Assembly (NCBI GenBank): GCA_009993885.1
Contig: JAACSN010000001.1
Coordinates: 62,001 to 126,000, forward strand
DNA from: Alphaproteobacteria bacterium
GTDB lineage: Bacteria; Pseudomonadota; Alphaproteobacteria; Caedimonadales; UBA9215
Length of the DNA stretch: 64,000 nucleotides
Reading direction: 5' to 3'
Under the pieces are notes generated by a model that was given only the letters and a program-made list of their open reading frames with translations, did not search any database and was not told where the DNA came from. Shown one piece after another: positions 9,669 through 19,536 of the stretch (its first letter is position 1; each line of letters starts with the position of its first letter). Position numbers and translations under genes: made by a program.

Positions 9669-11009
9669 ATGAAACTACGTTTTGCGCCCAGTCCAACGGG
9701 CAACCTTCATGTTGGCAATGCTCGAACTCTTCTGTTAAATTGGCTCTACGCCAAAAAGAAAGGTGCAGAGTTTATTTTGCGTTTTGATGATACGGATCTT
9801 GAGCGTTCAAAGGATGAGTATGCCGAGCAGATTAAACAGGATATGGCGTGGCTTGGTTTGGATTATGACGCTGTGATTAAGCAATCTGATCGCTTAAAGG
9901 TTTATCAAGAAGCGGCAGAAAAACTTAAACAGTCCGGGCGGTTATATCCTTGTTATGAGACAAAACATGAACTGGATTTCAAACGTAAACGTCAATTATC
10001 CCAAGGTCGCCCGCCTATTTATGATCGGGCAGCTTTGCGCCTAAGTGCTGATGAAGTTGCTGCTTTTGAAGCAGAAGGACGTATTCCTCACTGGCGCTTT
10101 CAGCTGGAGGATGTGACAATTACATGGCAGGACGGAGCCCATGGAGAGCTGAGTTTTGACGCAAAACATTTCAGTGATCCTATTTTAATTCGAGAAAACG
10201 GTGCTCCTGTTTATACTTTATCCGGTGTTGTTGATGACCTTGATCTTGGCATTACCCACATTATACGAGGGGATGACCATATTTCTAATACGGCCATACA
10301 GATACACCTTATGGAGGCTTTAGGCGGACGCGGAGAAGACTTCGTTTTTGTTCATCTTCCTTTGCTTACAGGGGCTGACGGAGAGGGGCTTTCCAAGCGT
10401 TTGGGCAGCCTTGGTCTTAAGGATTTAAAGGAAGAGAATTATGAAGCAATGGCTTTGGTTAATTACCTCGGGCAGTTAGGAAATTCGGAAGAAAGCGACA
10501 TCTCGCTTAGTTTAAAGGATTTTATAGCTTCTTTTGATCTTTCAAAATTCGGTAAATCCTCTCCCAAATTTTCCCAAGAGGATCTTCTGCGTGCCAACGG
10601 TAAATTCTTGCAAGTCGTCCCCTTTGAGCAAATTAAAGGCCGCCTTGATGATCTTGGATTTACCAAAACGACAAAAGCATTTTGGGAAACGATTCAAGGC
10701 AATTTAACATTGCTTACCGACGTAAAAGAATACGAAGAGATTTGCTTTTCAACGATTACTCCTAAAATTGAAGAGCATGACTTTATTGAACAAGCAAAGG
10801 AGGCTTTACCAAAGGCTCCTTGGAATGAAGAGACTTGGGTGCAATGGACATCGGCTTTAAAAAGTCAAACAGGGCGTAAGGGAAAAGCGCTCTTTATGCC
10901 TTTACGCCAAGCCCTAACCGGTGAAGATCACGGGCCGGAAATGAAAAAATTATTGCCTTTTATCGGCTATGAAAAAGCCCTAAAACGCTTAAACGGCAAC
11001 AGGGAATAG
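9669..11009 (+). CDS. gltX: Glutamyl-tRNA synthetase (shorter paralogue type)
   Basis: 446 residues. Class I synthetase with the HIGH-type motif as HVGN (in PSPTGNLHVGNARTLLLNWL) and the KMSKS-type motif as GLSKRLG. The catalytic half is followed by a helical anticodon-binding half. Alphaproteobacteria often carry two GltX proteins, one sometimes charging tRNA-Gln for the Asp/Glu amidotransferase route. The length and the CYETKHEL-x-FKR insertion resemble the shorter paralogue, but specificity cannot be read directly. cysS follows after 17 bases, so the pair is probably one transcript. Confidence 0.94.
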   Translation: MKLRFAPSPTGNLHVGNARTLLLNWLYAKKKGAEFILRFDDTDLERSKDEYAEQIKQDMAWLGLDYDAVIKQSDRLKVYQEAAEKLKQSGRLYPCYETKHELDFKRKRQLSQGRPPIYDRAALRLSADEVAAFEAEGRIPHWRFQLEDVTITWQDGAHGELSFDAKHFSDPILIRENGAPVYTLSGVVDDLDLGITHIIRGDDHISNTAIQIHLMEALGGRGEDFVFVHLPLLTGADGEGLSKRLGSLGLKDLKEENYEAMALVNYLGQLGNSEESDISLSLKDFIASFDLSKFGKSSPKFSQEDLLRANGKFLQVVPFEQIKGRLDDLGFTKTTKAFWETIQGNLTLLTDVKEYEEICFSTITPKIEEHDFIEQAKEALPKAPWNEETWVQWTSALKSQTGRKGKALFMPLRQALTGEDHGPEMKKLLPFIGYEKALKRLNGNRE

Positions 11010-11026
11010 TAGGAAGTCTAAAACAC

Positions 11027-12412
11027 ATGACCTTAAAAATTTATAATACTTTAACCAAAAAAATAGAGACTTTTAAGCCTGTTATCCCGGGCAAAGCGGG
11101 GATGTACGTATGCGGTCCGACGGTTTATGATCGTGCCCATATCGGAAATGCGCGACCTGTTGTTGTGTTTGATACCCTTTATCGTATTTTATCCTTAGAC
11201 TACCAAGTGACCTATGTAAAAAATATCACCGATATTGATGATAAGATCATTAAAGCTGCCCGTGACAATCAAGAAGATATTTCAGAACTAACGGCGCGGA
11301 CAACCAAATTTTATCAAGAGGATATGGCAGAATTGGGGGCTATTTCTCCGACTATTGAGCCAAAAGCAACGGATCATGTTGAGGAAATGATAGATTTAAT
11401 TACAACCCTTATTGAGAAAGGGCATGCTTATGCTAAGGAAAATCATGTTCTTTTCGATACGGTAAGTGATCCGACCTACGGCTGCCTTTCGAATCATCCC
11501 CTTGAGGATATGATTGCCGGGGCACGTGTTGAAGTCGCACCTTATAAAAAGAATCCTCAAGATTTTGTTCTTTGGAAGCCTTCAAGCGATCAAGAACCGG
11601 GATGGGTCAGTCCGTGGGGGCGAGGACGTCCGGGATGGCATATCGAGTGTTCTGCTATGGGGCTCAAACATCTTGGAGAGGTCTTTGATATTCATGGAGG
11701 CGGGATCGATTTATCCTTTCCGCACCATGAAAATGAAATTGCCCAGAGTACGTGCGCTCTTGGTAAAGGAAAATTTGCCCGCTATTGGATGCATAACGGG
11801 ATGTTGATGGTTAACGGCTCTAAGATGTCTAAATCTTTGGGTAACTTCTTTACCGTTCAAGACTTGCTTTTCCTTGCTAAGGGGGAAACAATTCGTTTTG
11901 CCATGCTCTCAAGCCATTATCGTCAACCCCTTGATTGGCAAGAAAAAACAACGCTTTCTCAAGCAAAGACCGCTCTTAATACGCTTTATACGGCTCTCCA
12001 AGATTTTGACGAAGAGGCTTATGAAAAATCGTCAAAACAAGCCGCTCCTAAGGTATTAGAGGCTTTGCACGATGATTTGAACACTCCGCTTGCCATTGCC
12101 AGGCTCCATGAGTTAGCCAAAGAAATTAATAAATGTATAGATAGTGAGAAAAAACAACGTCTGCAACAAACCTTAAAAGCAAGTGCCTATCTTCTTGGTT
12201 TTCTTGAAAAAAGCGCCAAGGATTGGTTTCAAAAAGATGCGCCGTGTCATGACGGGCCCGGTGCCGCCGAAATAGAACAGCTTATTAAGGATCGTAAAAA
12301 AGCCCGCGCGAATAAGGACTTTGCCGAATCTGATCGTATCCGTGACTATTTATCGGGTTATAACATCACTTTGGAAGATTCATCTGCAGGGACAGTTTGG
12401 AAACGACGTTAA
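11027..12412 (+). CDS. cysS: Cysteinyl-tRNA synthetase
   Basis: 461 residues, full length. The N-terminal MYVCGPTVYDRAHIGNAR gives the zinc Cys and HIGN motif, GRPGWHIECSAM gives the second zinc Cys, HGGGIDLSFPHHENEIAQ the His ligands, and KMSKSLGNF the KMSKS loop. It charges tRNA-Cys in the cytosol. The C-terminal DALR-like helical part ends with a Lys-rich stretch (KDRKKARANKD). It is co-oriented with and 17 bases after gltX. Nothing odd. Confidence 0.96.
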   Translation: MTLKIYNTLTKKIETFKPVIPGKAGMYVCGPTVYDRAHIGNARPVVVFDTLYRILSLDYQVTYVKNITDIDDKIIKAARDNQEDISELTARTTKFYQEDMAELGAISPTIEPKATDHVEEMIDLITTLIEKGHAYAKENHVLFDTVSDPTYGCLSNHPLEDMIAGARVEVAPYKKNPQDFVLWKPSSDQEPGWVSPWGRGRPGWHIECSAMGLKHLGEVFDIHGGGIDLSFPHHENEIAQSTCALGKGKFARYWMHNGMLMVNGSKMSKSLGNFFTVQDLLFLAKGETIRFAMLSSHYRQPLDWQEKTTLSQAKTALNTLYTALQDFDEEAYEKSSKQAAPKVLEALHDDLNTPLAIARLHELAKEINKCIDSEKKQRLQQTLKASAYLLGFLEKSAKDWFQKDAPCHDGPGAAEIEQLIKDRKKARANKDFAESDRIRDYLSGYNITLEDSSAGTVWKRR

Positions 12413-12523
12413 GAGCCGTTTATAGAATTCTATGTAAGCCCTTTATATAGACTCTTTTCTCCTTCCTTTTTTCTTGCTAGCATACGATGAAAAACGACGG
12501 ATCATATAAAAGGACTCCTTTAC

Positions 12524-12952
12524 ATGAAAATACTTAATATAGCTTTTATCACGCTCACATCGACCGCTTTCTTGACAGGGTGTAATACAACGTCTTCGCC
12601 ACGTGTGGTTTTGCCGTCAACCCCTCCTCTTTCAGCAGAAGTCTTGGAACAAACGGCAAGTTCTTGCCAGAAAGAAGTTGAGCGCCTTGAAAGTCGCAGC
12701 CCGTATGTCCCGAAAGAACGCAAAAAAGAATTTGAAACCGTTCTTGATCTGGCTCGTAAGAACTGTGAGGAAATGACCGAAACATTGGGACGATTGAAAG
12801 CTGCAACCCATCAAGAGCAAAGTTTTCGCCAAAATGTTCAACACGCCGAGTCAACAATGTTGCCGGGAACAGTTGTGGCAGAACCAAGCAGTCAATATAA
12901 TGACACCTCTATGCAAACCGGTGGCGAAATTTCAGCCGAACCTTTAAGGTAA
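12524..12952 (+). CDS. Small outer-membrane-type lipoprotein, unknown role
   Basis: 142 residues. The N-terminus MKILNIAFITLTSTAFLTGC ends in a lipobox (L-T-G-C, lipidated Cys20). The rest is helical and charged, with Glu/Lys-rich segments that could form a coiled coil (about 45-110), then a Gln/Ser-rich tail. A ribosome-binding site AAAGGACT lies 12-15 bases before the ATG. It is convergent with recA across a shared terminator. I do not recognise a family. Confidence 0.75.
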   Translation: MKILNIAFITLTSTAFLTGCNTTSSPRVVLPSTPPLSAEVLEQTASSCQKEVERLESRSPYVPKERKKEFETVLDLARKNCEEMTETLGRLKAATHQEQSFRQNVQHAESTMLPGTVVAEPSSQYNDTSMQTGGEISAEPLR

Positions 12953-12974
12953 AACTTAAAAACGGACTCCTTTA

Positions 12975-13004
12975 AAAAAGGCGCTTTAAACAAAGCGCCT
13001 TTTC
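12975..13004. terminator. Bidirectional terminator between the lipoprotein gene and recA
   Basis: AAAAGGCGCTTT / AAAGCGCCTTTT stem with a very short loop, T-rich on both strands, in the 72-base gap between convergent stops. Confidence 0.9.
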
Positions 13005-13024
13005 TTATTCATAAAGAGTTCTTC

Positions 13025-14071
13025 TTATGCAGCAACATCATCAGTGTTTTCATCAGCATCGATTTCGGGAGAGCCTTCGAGTATGCGTGAGAGAAGTCCC
13101 GAATTTGCCCGAATAGCATCTTCAATTTTTTTGGCAATAGCAGGATTTTCAGCCAAGAAGGTTTTAGCCCCTTCTCGTCCTTGCCCGAGGCGCTCACCCT
13201 CATAGGAATACCATGAACCCGCCTTATCAACGATTTCAGCTTTTACACCGAGATCGAGGAGTTCACCGGTTTTTGAAATACCTTGGCCGTACATGATGTC
13301 GAATTCAACAATTTTAAAGGGAGGAGCCACTTTATTTTTCACAACTTTAACGCGAGTTTGGTTGCCGACAACCTCTTCATGGTTTTTAATGGCGCCAATG
13401 CGGCGAATATCAAGTCGCATAGAGGCGTAAAACTTTAAAGCATTCCCGCCTGTGGTTGTCTCAGGGCTTCCAAACATAACGCCAATTTTATGGCGAATTT
13501 GGTTAATGAAAATCACCATGCATTTTGATTTGGAAATAGAACCTGTAATTTTACGAAGAGCTTGACTCATGAGACGTGCTTGAAGCCCCATGTGAGAATC
13601 CCCCATGTCGCCTTCAAGTTCTGCTTTAGGAACGAGAGCTGCCACGCTGTCAACCACCACAACATCAACACCGCCGGAGCGCACAAGGGTGTCGGTAATT
13701 TCAAGGGCTTGCTCACCGGCATCGGGCTGAGCAATAAGAAGCTCATCTACATTAACGCCAAGTTTACGGGCATAAACAGGATCAAGGGCGTGTTCCGCAT
13801 CAACGAAGGCGCAAGTGCCTCCTGCTTTTTGAGCTTCGGCTACAACGTGAAGGGCGAGGGTCGTTTTACCGGAGCTCTCGGGGCCGTAAACTTCAATGAC
13901 ACGACCTTTCGCAAAACCACCGATGCCAAGAGCAATGTCCAGTCCGAGAGAACCCGTTGAGATTGCTTCAATATCAAGCGCTCCTTGCTCACCCATGCGC
14001 ATAATAGAACCTTTTCCAAAGGCGCGTTCAATTTGCCCAAGGGCTGCTTCCAGAGCTTTTTTCTTGTCCAT
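13025..14071 (-). CDS. recA: Recombinase RecA
   Basis: 348 residues, normal length. Walker [10 protein letters not shown], Walker [12 protein letters not shown], loop L1 [19 protein letters not shown] and loop L2 region [20 protein letters not shown] are all intact. The C-terminus is acidic ([10 protein letters not shown]), as usual. It forms the strand-exchange filament for recombinational repair and stimulates LexA self-cleavage. I found no clear alphaproteobacterial LexA box (GTTC-N7-GTTC) in the 300 bases upstream, which also hold an RND remnant. Confidence 0.97.
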   Translation of the reverse strand: MDKKKALEAALGQIERAFGKGSIMRMGEQGALDIEAISTGSLGLDIALGIGGFAKGRVIEVYGPESSGKTTLALHVVAEAQKAGGTCAFVDAEHALDPVYARKLGVNVDELLIAQPDAGEQALEITDTLVRSGGVDVVVVDSVAALVPKAELEGDMGDSHMGLQARLMSQALRKITGSISKSKCMVIFINQIRHKIGVMFGSPETTTGGNALKFYASMRLDIRRIGAIKNHEEVVGNQTRVKVVKNKVAPPFKIVEFDIMYGQGISKTGELLDLGVKAEIVDKAGSWYSYEGERLGQGREGAKTFLAENPAIAKKIEDAIRANSGLLSRILEGSPEIDADENTDDVAA

Positions 14072-14143
14072 TTTTAATGATTATCCTATTCATATAGTTG
14101 CAATTTTCTTAAGAGTAGCAGCTCTTTTTGTGTTGGAAAAGAA

Positions 14144-14239
14144 CTATGTTTTTAAAGAACGACGCTTCCACAAAAGAAAGACGGCGGGAATAACAAGAAG
14201 GGTAAGAAAAGTCGCACTGATCATACCGTGTGCTTTTGT
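14144..14239 (-). pseudogene. Remnant of a heavy-metal RND efflux pump (CusA/CzcA-type C-terminus)
   Basis: The minus-strand frame reads HGMISATFLTLLVIPAVFLL, then W-K-R-R-S-L-K-T and a stop. That is the last transmembrane helix and cytoplasmic tail typical of CusA/CzcA-like RND transporters. Upstream it meets an in-frame stop within four codons, so only about 28 residues remain. It lies in the 300-base gap between recA and the copper-type ATPase, which suggests a former metal-resistance cluster mostly lost by deletion. Nothing else coding is visible in the gap. A TATAAT for the ATPase lies at 14333-14338. Confidence 0.6.
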
Positions 14240-14371
14240 TTAAAGGTTTCCCTCTCTTATTCTTATTTCTCTATGATCTCATCAAAAATTCAATAAGGCA
14301 AATGAACATAATGTTTTTTATAGAATAAGATATATAATGGAAAAGTATAAGGTTTAAACAGGGAGCTTATT

Positions 14372-16552
14372 TTGAAAAATCATAGTAATTTCCGGTCTCA
14401 CTCTTCTATATCTAAAGTTGATGAAAGACTTTCCGCGGATACAATCTATACCTGTCCGATGCATCCGGAAATTGAGCAACCGGGTCCGGGGGATTGTCCT
14501 ATTTGCGGTATGGCTCTTGAGCCCAAGGGCGTGAGTGTTGGGGAAGATAAAACCGAACTCATTGATATGACTCGGCGATTTTGGATTTGCAGTGCATTGT
14601 CCTTTCCGATCCTTTTATTGGTGATGATGCAGCATCTGCCTAATCACCCTCTTGAAACTTATATTTCTTCTTCTTCGGTAATCCGGATAGGGTTCATTTT
14701 GTCGACACCGGTCATGTTATGGGGAGCGATTCCTTTTTTCAAAAAGGCTTGGGCGTCCGTTATATCAAGGCATTTAAATATGTTTACACTTATTGCCCTT
14801 GGAACGGGTGTTGCCTATCTCTATAGTTTGATTGCGGCCTTTTTACCCACTATTTTTCCGGCAGAAATGCGTATGGAAAACGGCTTGGTTGATGTTTATT
14901 TCGAAGCGGCTGCCGTCATTATTACCCTTGTAATGTTGGGGCAAGTGCTGGAGCTTCGAGCTCGTTCTCAAACCAATAACGCTATTCGAGCCCTTTTGGA
15001 TCTTGCGCCCAAAACGGCTTTTATCGTTCAAAAAGGCGGGATTGATAAAGAGGTCTCCCTTAATGAAGTCGTTCGGGGAGACCTCCTGCGAATACGCCCT
15101 GGCGATTCTGTGCCTTTAGACGGAGTGATTTTTGAGGGAAGCAGTACAATTGACGAATCTATGATGACCGGAGAACCTATACCTGTGTTTAAAACTAAAG
15201 GTGATTTAGTGACGGGGGGCACCCTTAATCAAAGGGGTAGTTTTATCATGGAAGCGCAAAAGGTGGGCAGTGAAACGTTGTTATCACAAATTGTTCATAG
15301 GGTTGCAGAGGCACAACGTAGTCGAGCCCCTATTCAAAAAACGGCTGATATTATTGCGGGTTATTTTGTGCCTGTTGTTGTCGGGATATCTATTCTAACA
15401 GCTCTTGTGTGGGGTATTTGGGGGCCCGAGCCGCCCCTTTCTTATGCCCTTATTAACGCTGTCGCTGTTTTAATTATTGCCTGTCCTTGTGCCGTTGGTC
15501 TTGCAACGCCGATGTCTATTATGGTTGGCACCGGTCGAGGCGCGCAGATTGGTGTCCTCATTAAGAATGCCGAAAGCCTTGAGCTTTTGGAAAAAATAAA
15601 TGTCCTTGTGATTGATAAAACCGGAACGTTGACCGAGGGGAGGCCTAAATTGGCCTCTATTATCGTAGAAGAAGGACAAAATGACGATGAAATTTTACAG
15701 CTGGCCGCCTCTCTTGAGCAGGGAAGTGAGCATCCTTTGGCGACAGCCATTGTTGAGGGGGCTTTAGGAAAAGGGCTTAAGTTATTAAAGATAAAAGATT
15801 TTGAATCTTTTACAGGTAAGGGGGTTTTAGGCGTTATCGGCGGTAAAAAAGTTGCCTTAGGCAATGAGAAATTGCTTGAGATGGTGAAAGGTGAAGCCAC
15901 CGCCCTGCTTAAGCAAGCTGATGATTTACGGGACCAAGGTCAAACGGTAATGTCGGTTATGCTTGAAAGCAGGCTTGTCGGTCTTATTGGTGTTGCCGAT
16001 CCCATTAAGAAAACAACACCACAAGCTCTTCATGATCTTCGAAAAAGCGGCCTGCGTTTGGTCATGCTTACGGGAGATAATGAAAAAACAGCAAAGGCTG
16101 TTGCCGCCAAATTGGAAATCGATGAAATTGAGGCAGGTGTATTGCCTGAACGAAAAAGTGAGATTGTTAAATGGTTTCAAGATAAGGGGTACAAGGTTGC
16201 CATGGCAGGTGACGGGATTAACGATGCTCCGGCTTTGGCTCAGGCAGATATCGGTATTGCAATGGGGACAGGGGCTGATATTGCCATGGAAAGCGCAGAG
16301 ATAACATTGGTTAAAGGAGATTTAACAGGTATTGTGCGGGCAAGGCGCCTTAGTCAAGCGACGATGACAAACATACGCCGGAATCTTTTCTTTGCGTTCG
16401 TTTATAATGCAACGGGAATTCCCGTTGCAGCGGGTGTTTTGTACCCTTTCTTCGGCATTCTTTTGAACCCCGTTATTGCCGGTGCTGCTATGGTTCTTAG
16501 TTCTTTATCTGTTATTCTAAATGCAGCACGGCTCAAAAAAATAAAATTATAA
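14372..16552 (+). CDS. copA: Copper-transporting P1B-type ATPase
   Basis: 726 residues from a TTG start with a good GGGAG ribosome-binding site 6 bases upstream. An N-terminal heavy-metal-binding segment (about 28-52) has YTCPMHPEI then [10 protein letters not shown], the HMBD type, instead of classic GMTCxxC domains. Then come membrane helices, the actuator TGEP loop, the metal-path CPC (residues 371-373), phosphorylated Asp in DKTGTLTEG (Asp415), SEHPLA in the nucleotide domain, and [20 protein letters not shown]. It most likely exports Cu(I) from the cytoplasm; Ag(I) or Cu(II) is possible. No copper-responsive regulator is adjacent. Confidence 0.9.
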   Translation: MKNHSNFRSHSSISKVDERLSADTIYTCPMHPEIEQPGPGDCPICGMALEPKGVSVGEDKTELIDMTRRFWICSALSFPILLLVMMQHLPNHPLETYISSSSVIRIGFILSTPVMLWGAIPFFKKAWASVISRHLNMFTLIALGTGVAYLYSLIAAFLPTIFPAEMRMENGLVDVYFEAAAVIITLVMLGQVLELRARSQTNNAIRALLDLAPKTAFIVQKGGIDKEVSLNEVVRGDLLRIRPGDSVPLDGVIFEGSSTIDESMMTGEPIPVFKTKGDLVTGGTLNQRGSFIMEAQKVGSETLLSQIVHRVAEAQRSRAPIQKTADIIAGYFVPVVVGISILTALVWGIWGPEPPLSYALINAVAVLIIACPCAVGLATPMSIMVGTGRGAQIGVLIKNAESLELLEKINVLVIDKTGTLTEGRPKLASIIVEEGQNDDEILQLAASLEQGSEHPLATAIVEGALGKGLKLLKIKDFESFTGKGVLGVIGGKKVALGNEKLLEMVKGEATALLKQADDLRDQGQTVMSVMLESRLVGLIGVADPIKKTTPQALHDLRKSGLRLVMLTGDNEKTAKAVAAKLEIDEIEAGVLPERKSEIVKWFQDKGYKVAMAGDGINDAPALAQADIGIAMGTGADIAMESAEITLVKGDLTGIVRARRLSQATMTNIRRNLFFAFVYNATGIPVAAGVLYPFFGILLNPVIAGAAMVLSSLSVILNAARLKKIKL

Positions 16553-16554
16553 TA

Positions 16555-16595
16555 AAAAGAGTCCTTCACAGTTTTTTTCTGTGAAGGACTCCTTA
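16555..16595 (-). terminator. Terminator between the copper ATPase and HNH genes
   Basis: 13-base perfect stem GAGTCCTTCACAG / CTGTGAAGGACTC around a T-rich loop. The run of T is best on the minus strand, so it mainly ends the HNH transcript but probably also blocks read-through from the ATPase gene. Confidence 0.85.
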
Positions 16596-16598
16596 TCG

Positions 16599-17009
16599 TT
16601 AAGCGCTTTTATTGAGAATCATATGCTCGTATTCAAGCTCATAAATACGAGAGTCATTTTGACCTTTGCGTTCATTGGACTTCCAGTGCAATACCCTTAG
16701 GTTATCGATTTCGTCAACGGATTCGGAGCCGGCCTGATAAGTTTCTTTGTTTTCAACGGCACAGATATGATCAATTTCCCAACCGTGTTTTGTTTTTTTA
16801 CCGTATTCTTCTCTGCAAATAACATGGCCGTAGTCATCCAGGACGTAAGTTCCCTTTTTAAATTCCTTGGAAAAAAACTGACAAGCTGCTGTTAGAAAAG
16901 GGTGTTTTTCCATGGCACGTTGTGCTTTTTCCCATACGGCATTTTTTTGCTTTTCAGAGAAAGCATTGCCGTCGCTTTGCGTACCTCTGTGCCTTATTTG
17001 AGTTGTCAT
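16599..17009 (-). CDS. HNH-endonuclease-like protein
   Basis: 136 residues. The C-terminal half shows an HNH pattern: GWEIDHICAVE (first His of the D-H pair), then NLRVLHWKSNERKG with the conserved Asn and His and the trailing N-x-x-K-G. The N-terminal half is helical and basic. A ribosome-binding site (AGGAGG region) precedes the ATG at 17009. It stands alone and is not near phage or restriction genes. It could be a stand-alone nuclease or a homing-type relic; the biological role is unknown. Confidence 0.72.
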   Translation of the reverse strand: MTTQIRHRGTQSDGNAFSEKQKNAVWEKAQRAMEKHPFLTAACQFFSKEFKKGTYVLDDYGHVICREEYGKKTKHGWEIDHICAVENKETYQAGSESVDEIDNLRVLHWKSNERKGQNDSRIYELEYEHMILNKSA

Positions 17010-17246
17010 TATGTTAACCTCCTGTTTTTTTGTAACCTTCTAAAAGCTTAAGAGCATCTTTTATAAAACAACAGTTTGAAAATAAAGTTTTTTATGTTTA
17101 CAATTCGTGAGTTGCATTTCCTTTTTTAAATCGCCTTGTTTGAAACTTAAAAATCTTCTATCATTCTTATGAGAAATACAGTGTTTTTAAGGGTATATAA
17201 GTCTTAAGAAGCGCACGATCGGGTAAAAGTTAGGGAGATGAGCCAC

Positions 17247-18110
17247 ATGTTTACCGCCGCGACAGTTGATACATTTATTCCAAAGGATACGGCTATTTCC
17301 TTTGATCGCGTAACCTTTGCCTATAAGCAAGGGGAAGAAGTCTTTCGAGATGCAAGTTTTGCAATTCCCAAAGGAGGATTTTTCTTTTTAAACGGGGCAA
17401 GCGGTTCCGGGAAATCCTCTTTGCTAAAATTAATTTATAATGCGAATAAGTACTATCTTGGTTCCCTTAAGGTTATGGGGCAAGAAATGAAAACCATTAA
17501 GGAAAGACAGTTACCTGATTTTCGCCGTAAAATAGGTATTGTTTTTCAAGAATTTCATTTGTTTGATCATCTTTCCACCGTTGATAACGTAGCACTTCCT
17601 TTGACTTTAAACGGAGAAAATCTACTTTTCGCCCGTGAAAAAGCCGCGGAGCTTTTATCTTGGATCGGTCTTGGTAGTTTTCTTCATAAAATGCCAACGA
17701 TTTTATCCGGGGGACAACGCCAACGTGTTGCTATGGCAAGGGCTATTATTAATGACCCTGAAATTATTCTTGCCGATGAGCCGACCGGACATGTGGATGA
17801 TGCCAATGCCATGAAGATAATGGCTCTTTTTCAAAGCCTCCACGAAAAAGGGAAAACCCTTATTTTATCAACCCATAATCGTACAATTATGGATACTATG
17901 GGGTATCCTCAATTAACCATCGCAAACGGGACGGTGTCTTTGAAGAAAGAGGACTCAAGATTTTCGGTTTCCGGTATTGAGAGAAGTCATGTTAACCCCG
18001 TAGACCTTTCCCCTGAGCGAGAAAGTAATATAAGTCGTCCTTATGCCGGAGAGGCTTCCTATACTCAAGCCCCTAAGGTTAACCTTTTTAAGGAGGTGGA
18101 AAATGTCTAA
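17247..18110 (+). CDS. ftsE: Cell-division ABC ATPase FtsE
   Basis: 287 residues from the ATG at 17247, chosen because AGGGAG lies nine bases upstream; the in-frame ATG at 17238 directly abuts that site. Walker [11 protein letters not shown]-loop [12 protein letters not shown], signature [14 protein letters not shown], Walker [10 protein letters not shown] and H-loop STHNR are intact. FtsEX links the septum to peptidoglycan hydrolase activation. It carries an extra C-terminal tail of about 60 residues beyond the ABC core, rich in Ser and Glu. Its stop overlaps the ftsX start by 8 bases. Confidence 0.92.
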   Translation: MFTAATVDTFIPKDTAISFDRVTFAYKQGEEVFRDASFAIPKGGFFFLNGASGSGKSSLLKLIYNANKYYLGSLKVMGQEMKTIKERQLPDFRRKIGIVFQEFHLFDHLSTVDNVALPLTLNGENLLFAREKAAELLSWIGLGSFLHKMPTILSGGQRQRVAMARAIINDPEIILADEPTGHVDDANAMKIMALFQSLHEKGKTLILSTHNRTIMDTMGYPQLTIANGTVSLKKEDSRFSVSGIERSHVNPVDLSPERESNISRPYAGEASYTQAPKVNLFKEVENV

Positions 18111-18957
18111 TCCGTTAAAAGAAATTCCCTTTAAGCAGGGATCTACGTCGGCAATGTTATCGGCCGTTTGTGCTCTTTTTATGTTTTTAACTTTTTTAAG
18201 TTATAGTTTTTATCACCTTTTTTTGCCGTCACAAAATCTGGAAAAAGCAGCTCAAACACCGGGCTATGTTCTTGTGCTCCCCGAATCAAGCAAGGATTCG
18301 CAGGCTCACAGAAATACCATGGGGTTTTTGGATCATATGCTTTCTTATGTTGATGATGTCATCGGGCATAAAGAATTTACGATGAAGGATTATTCGTCTA
18401 TTTTACCTCTTTTTATGGAAGAGGCGACTAATACGGTTTATGTTGAAATTCGCTTGGCTCATAAGGCGCACCTAAACGAAGAGCAATTTCGCCAAGATAT
18501 CGAAGGCATTATTCCCGGAATCGAAATTTATAAACGAGGTCCTTTTTTCGCAGAGTGGTTGGCAAAACTTGACAGCGTGTCTCAAGCAAGCCGTAGCATT
18601 GCTATTATGATGTTTTTTGCCCTATGTGCTTGTGTTGTTGTTCTGGTTACGGGGTGCTTTAATATTCACCATGACACGATTCAAACCTTGCGTTTTTTGG
18701 GAGCGTCCCAAGGGTATATTACGAAAAAATTCCAAAATTTCTTTAGTTGGCGTTTTTTGACGGGGAGCGGTATCGGTTTATCGGTTGCTCTTTTGGTCTT
18801 TGTGCCCTTTGCCTGGGTTCTTGATCCAACTTTAAAAATGGGGCTTCTTTTCGTTCGAGAAATGACGCGTTTACTTATTATGGCTGCTTCAGGATATCTT
18901 TTGTTATTATTATTGATGCGCTTGGTTTTGAGTTTCCAAGCAAGACGATTGGCCTAA
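18103..18957 (+). CDS. ftsX: Cell-division permease-like protein FtsX
   Basis: 284 residues from the ATG at 18103, preceded by a strong AAGGAGGTGG site; a longer frame from 18043 is less likely because it would lie inside ftsE. One N-terminal helix (LSAVCALFMFLTFLSYSFY), a periplasmic domain (about 40-160), then three helices with the FtsX-family F-x-x-Q-x-L-R-F-L-G-A-S motif as TIQTLRFLGASQGYI. It forms a membrane complex with FtsE. gmhB follows after 12 bases. Confidence 0.9.
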   Translation: MSNPLKEIPFKQGSTSAMLSAVCALFMFLTFLSYSFYHLFLPSQNLEKAAQTPGYVLVLPESSKDSQAHRNTMGFLDHMLSYVDDVIGHKEFTMKDYSSILPLFMEEATNTVYVEIRLAHKAHLNEEQFRQDIEGIIPGIEIYKRGPFFAEWLAKLDSVSQASRSIAIMMFFALCACVVVLVTGCFNIHHDTIQTLRFLGASQGYITKKFQNFFSWRFLTGSGIGLSVALLVFVPFAWVLDPTLKMGLLFVREMTRLLIMAASGYLLLLLLMRLVLSFQARRLA

Positions 18958-18969
18958 GAAATTTATTCA

Positions 18970-19536
18970 ATGACTTCTTTTGACTATGACCTTGTTTTGT
19001 TGGACCGTGACGGGGTCATCAATAAAGACTTACGAACATCAGTAAGGTCATGGGCTGATTTTGAGTTTATTCCCTCAAGTCTTGAGGCAATCGTATCTCT
19101 TTGTCGCAAAAACTTAAAAATCGCCCTTGTAACGAATCAGGCTGTTGTCGGAAGGGGAGAGATTTCCCTTGAAATTCTTGAGGATATCCACCAAAAAATG
19201 CTGAGCGCTCTTGACGTCAAAGGAGGGCATCTTGATCAAATTTATCAGTGTATTGATACGACAATAGAACCTAATAATCGCCGAAAACCGGCTCCGGGGA
19301 TGTTGTTAGAAGCTTTTCGCGATTTTAATGTACACCCTCAAAGAACTCTTATGGTTGGGGATGCTTTGCGGGATTTTAAAGCAGCACAGCGTGCCGGATG
19401 TGATTTTGCGTTGGTTCGCACAGGTAAGGGGCTTATGACCGAGCAAGAGATCCTTAAAGCCCCTCGGAAGCTTCCCGTAAACCTAAGGGGAATTTATGAT
19501 GATTTAGAGGCCGTTGTTTTAAATATTTTTCCATAA
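18970..19536 (+). CDS. gmhB: HAD phosphatase, GmhB-like (heptose 1,7-bisphosphate phosphatase family)
   Basis: 188 residues. HAD motif I is LLDRDGVIN (Asp12, Asp14), motif II VTNQ, motif III the Lys in RRKPAPGM, motif IV MVGDALRDFKAA. This fits the HisB-N/GmhB branch that dephosphorylates D-glycero-D-manno-heptose 1,7-bisphosphate for LPS core. The zinc-binding Cys/His loop of E. coli GmhB (Cys-x-His then Cys-x-Cys before RKP) is missing: here the loop reads QCIDTTIEPNNRRKP with one Cys. Substrate is therefore less certain. Its 3' end overlaps convergent dapE by 43 bases. Confidence 0.78.
   Translation: MTSFDYDLVLLDRDGVINKDLRTSVRSWADFEFIPSSLEAIVSLCRKNLKIALVTNQAVVGRGEISLEILEDIHQKMLSALDVKGGHLDQIYQCIDTTIEPNNRRKPAPGMLLEAFRDFNVHPQRTLMVGDALRDFKAAQRAGCDFALVRTGKGLMTEQEILKAPRKLPVNLRGIYDDLEAVVLNIFP

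Noticed and set aside
13562-13960. 132-codon plus-strand frame opposite recA
   Set aside because: Antisense shadow of recA, no family features or ribosome-binding site.
14072-14372. LexA box upstream of recA
   Set aside because: Two GAAC strings occur at the wrong spacing (12 instead of 7).
15442-15900. 152-codon minus-strand frame opposite the copper ATPase
   Set aside because: Antisense shadow, low-complexity Pro/Ser composition.
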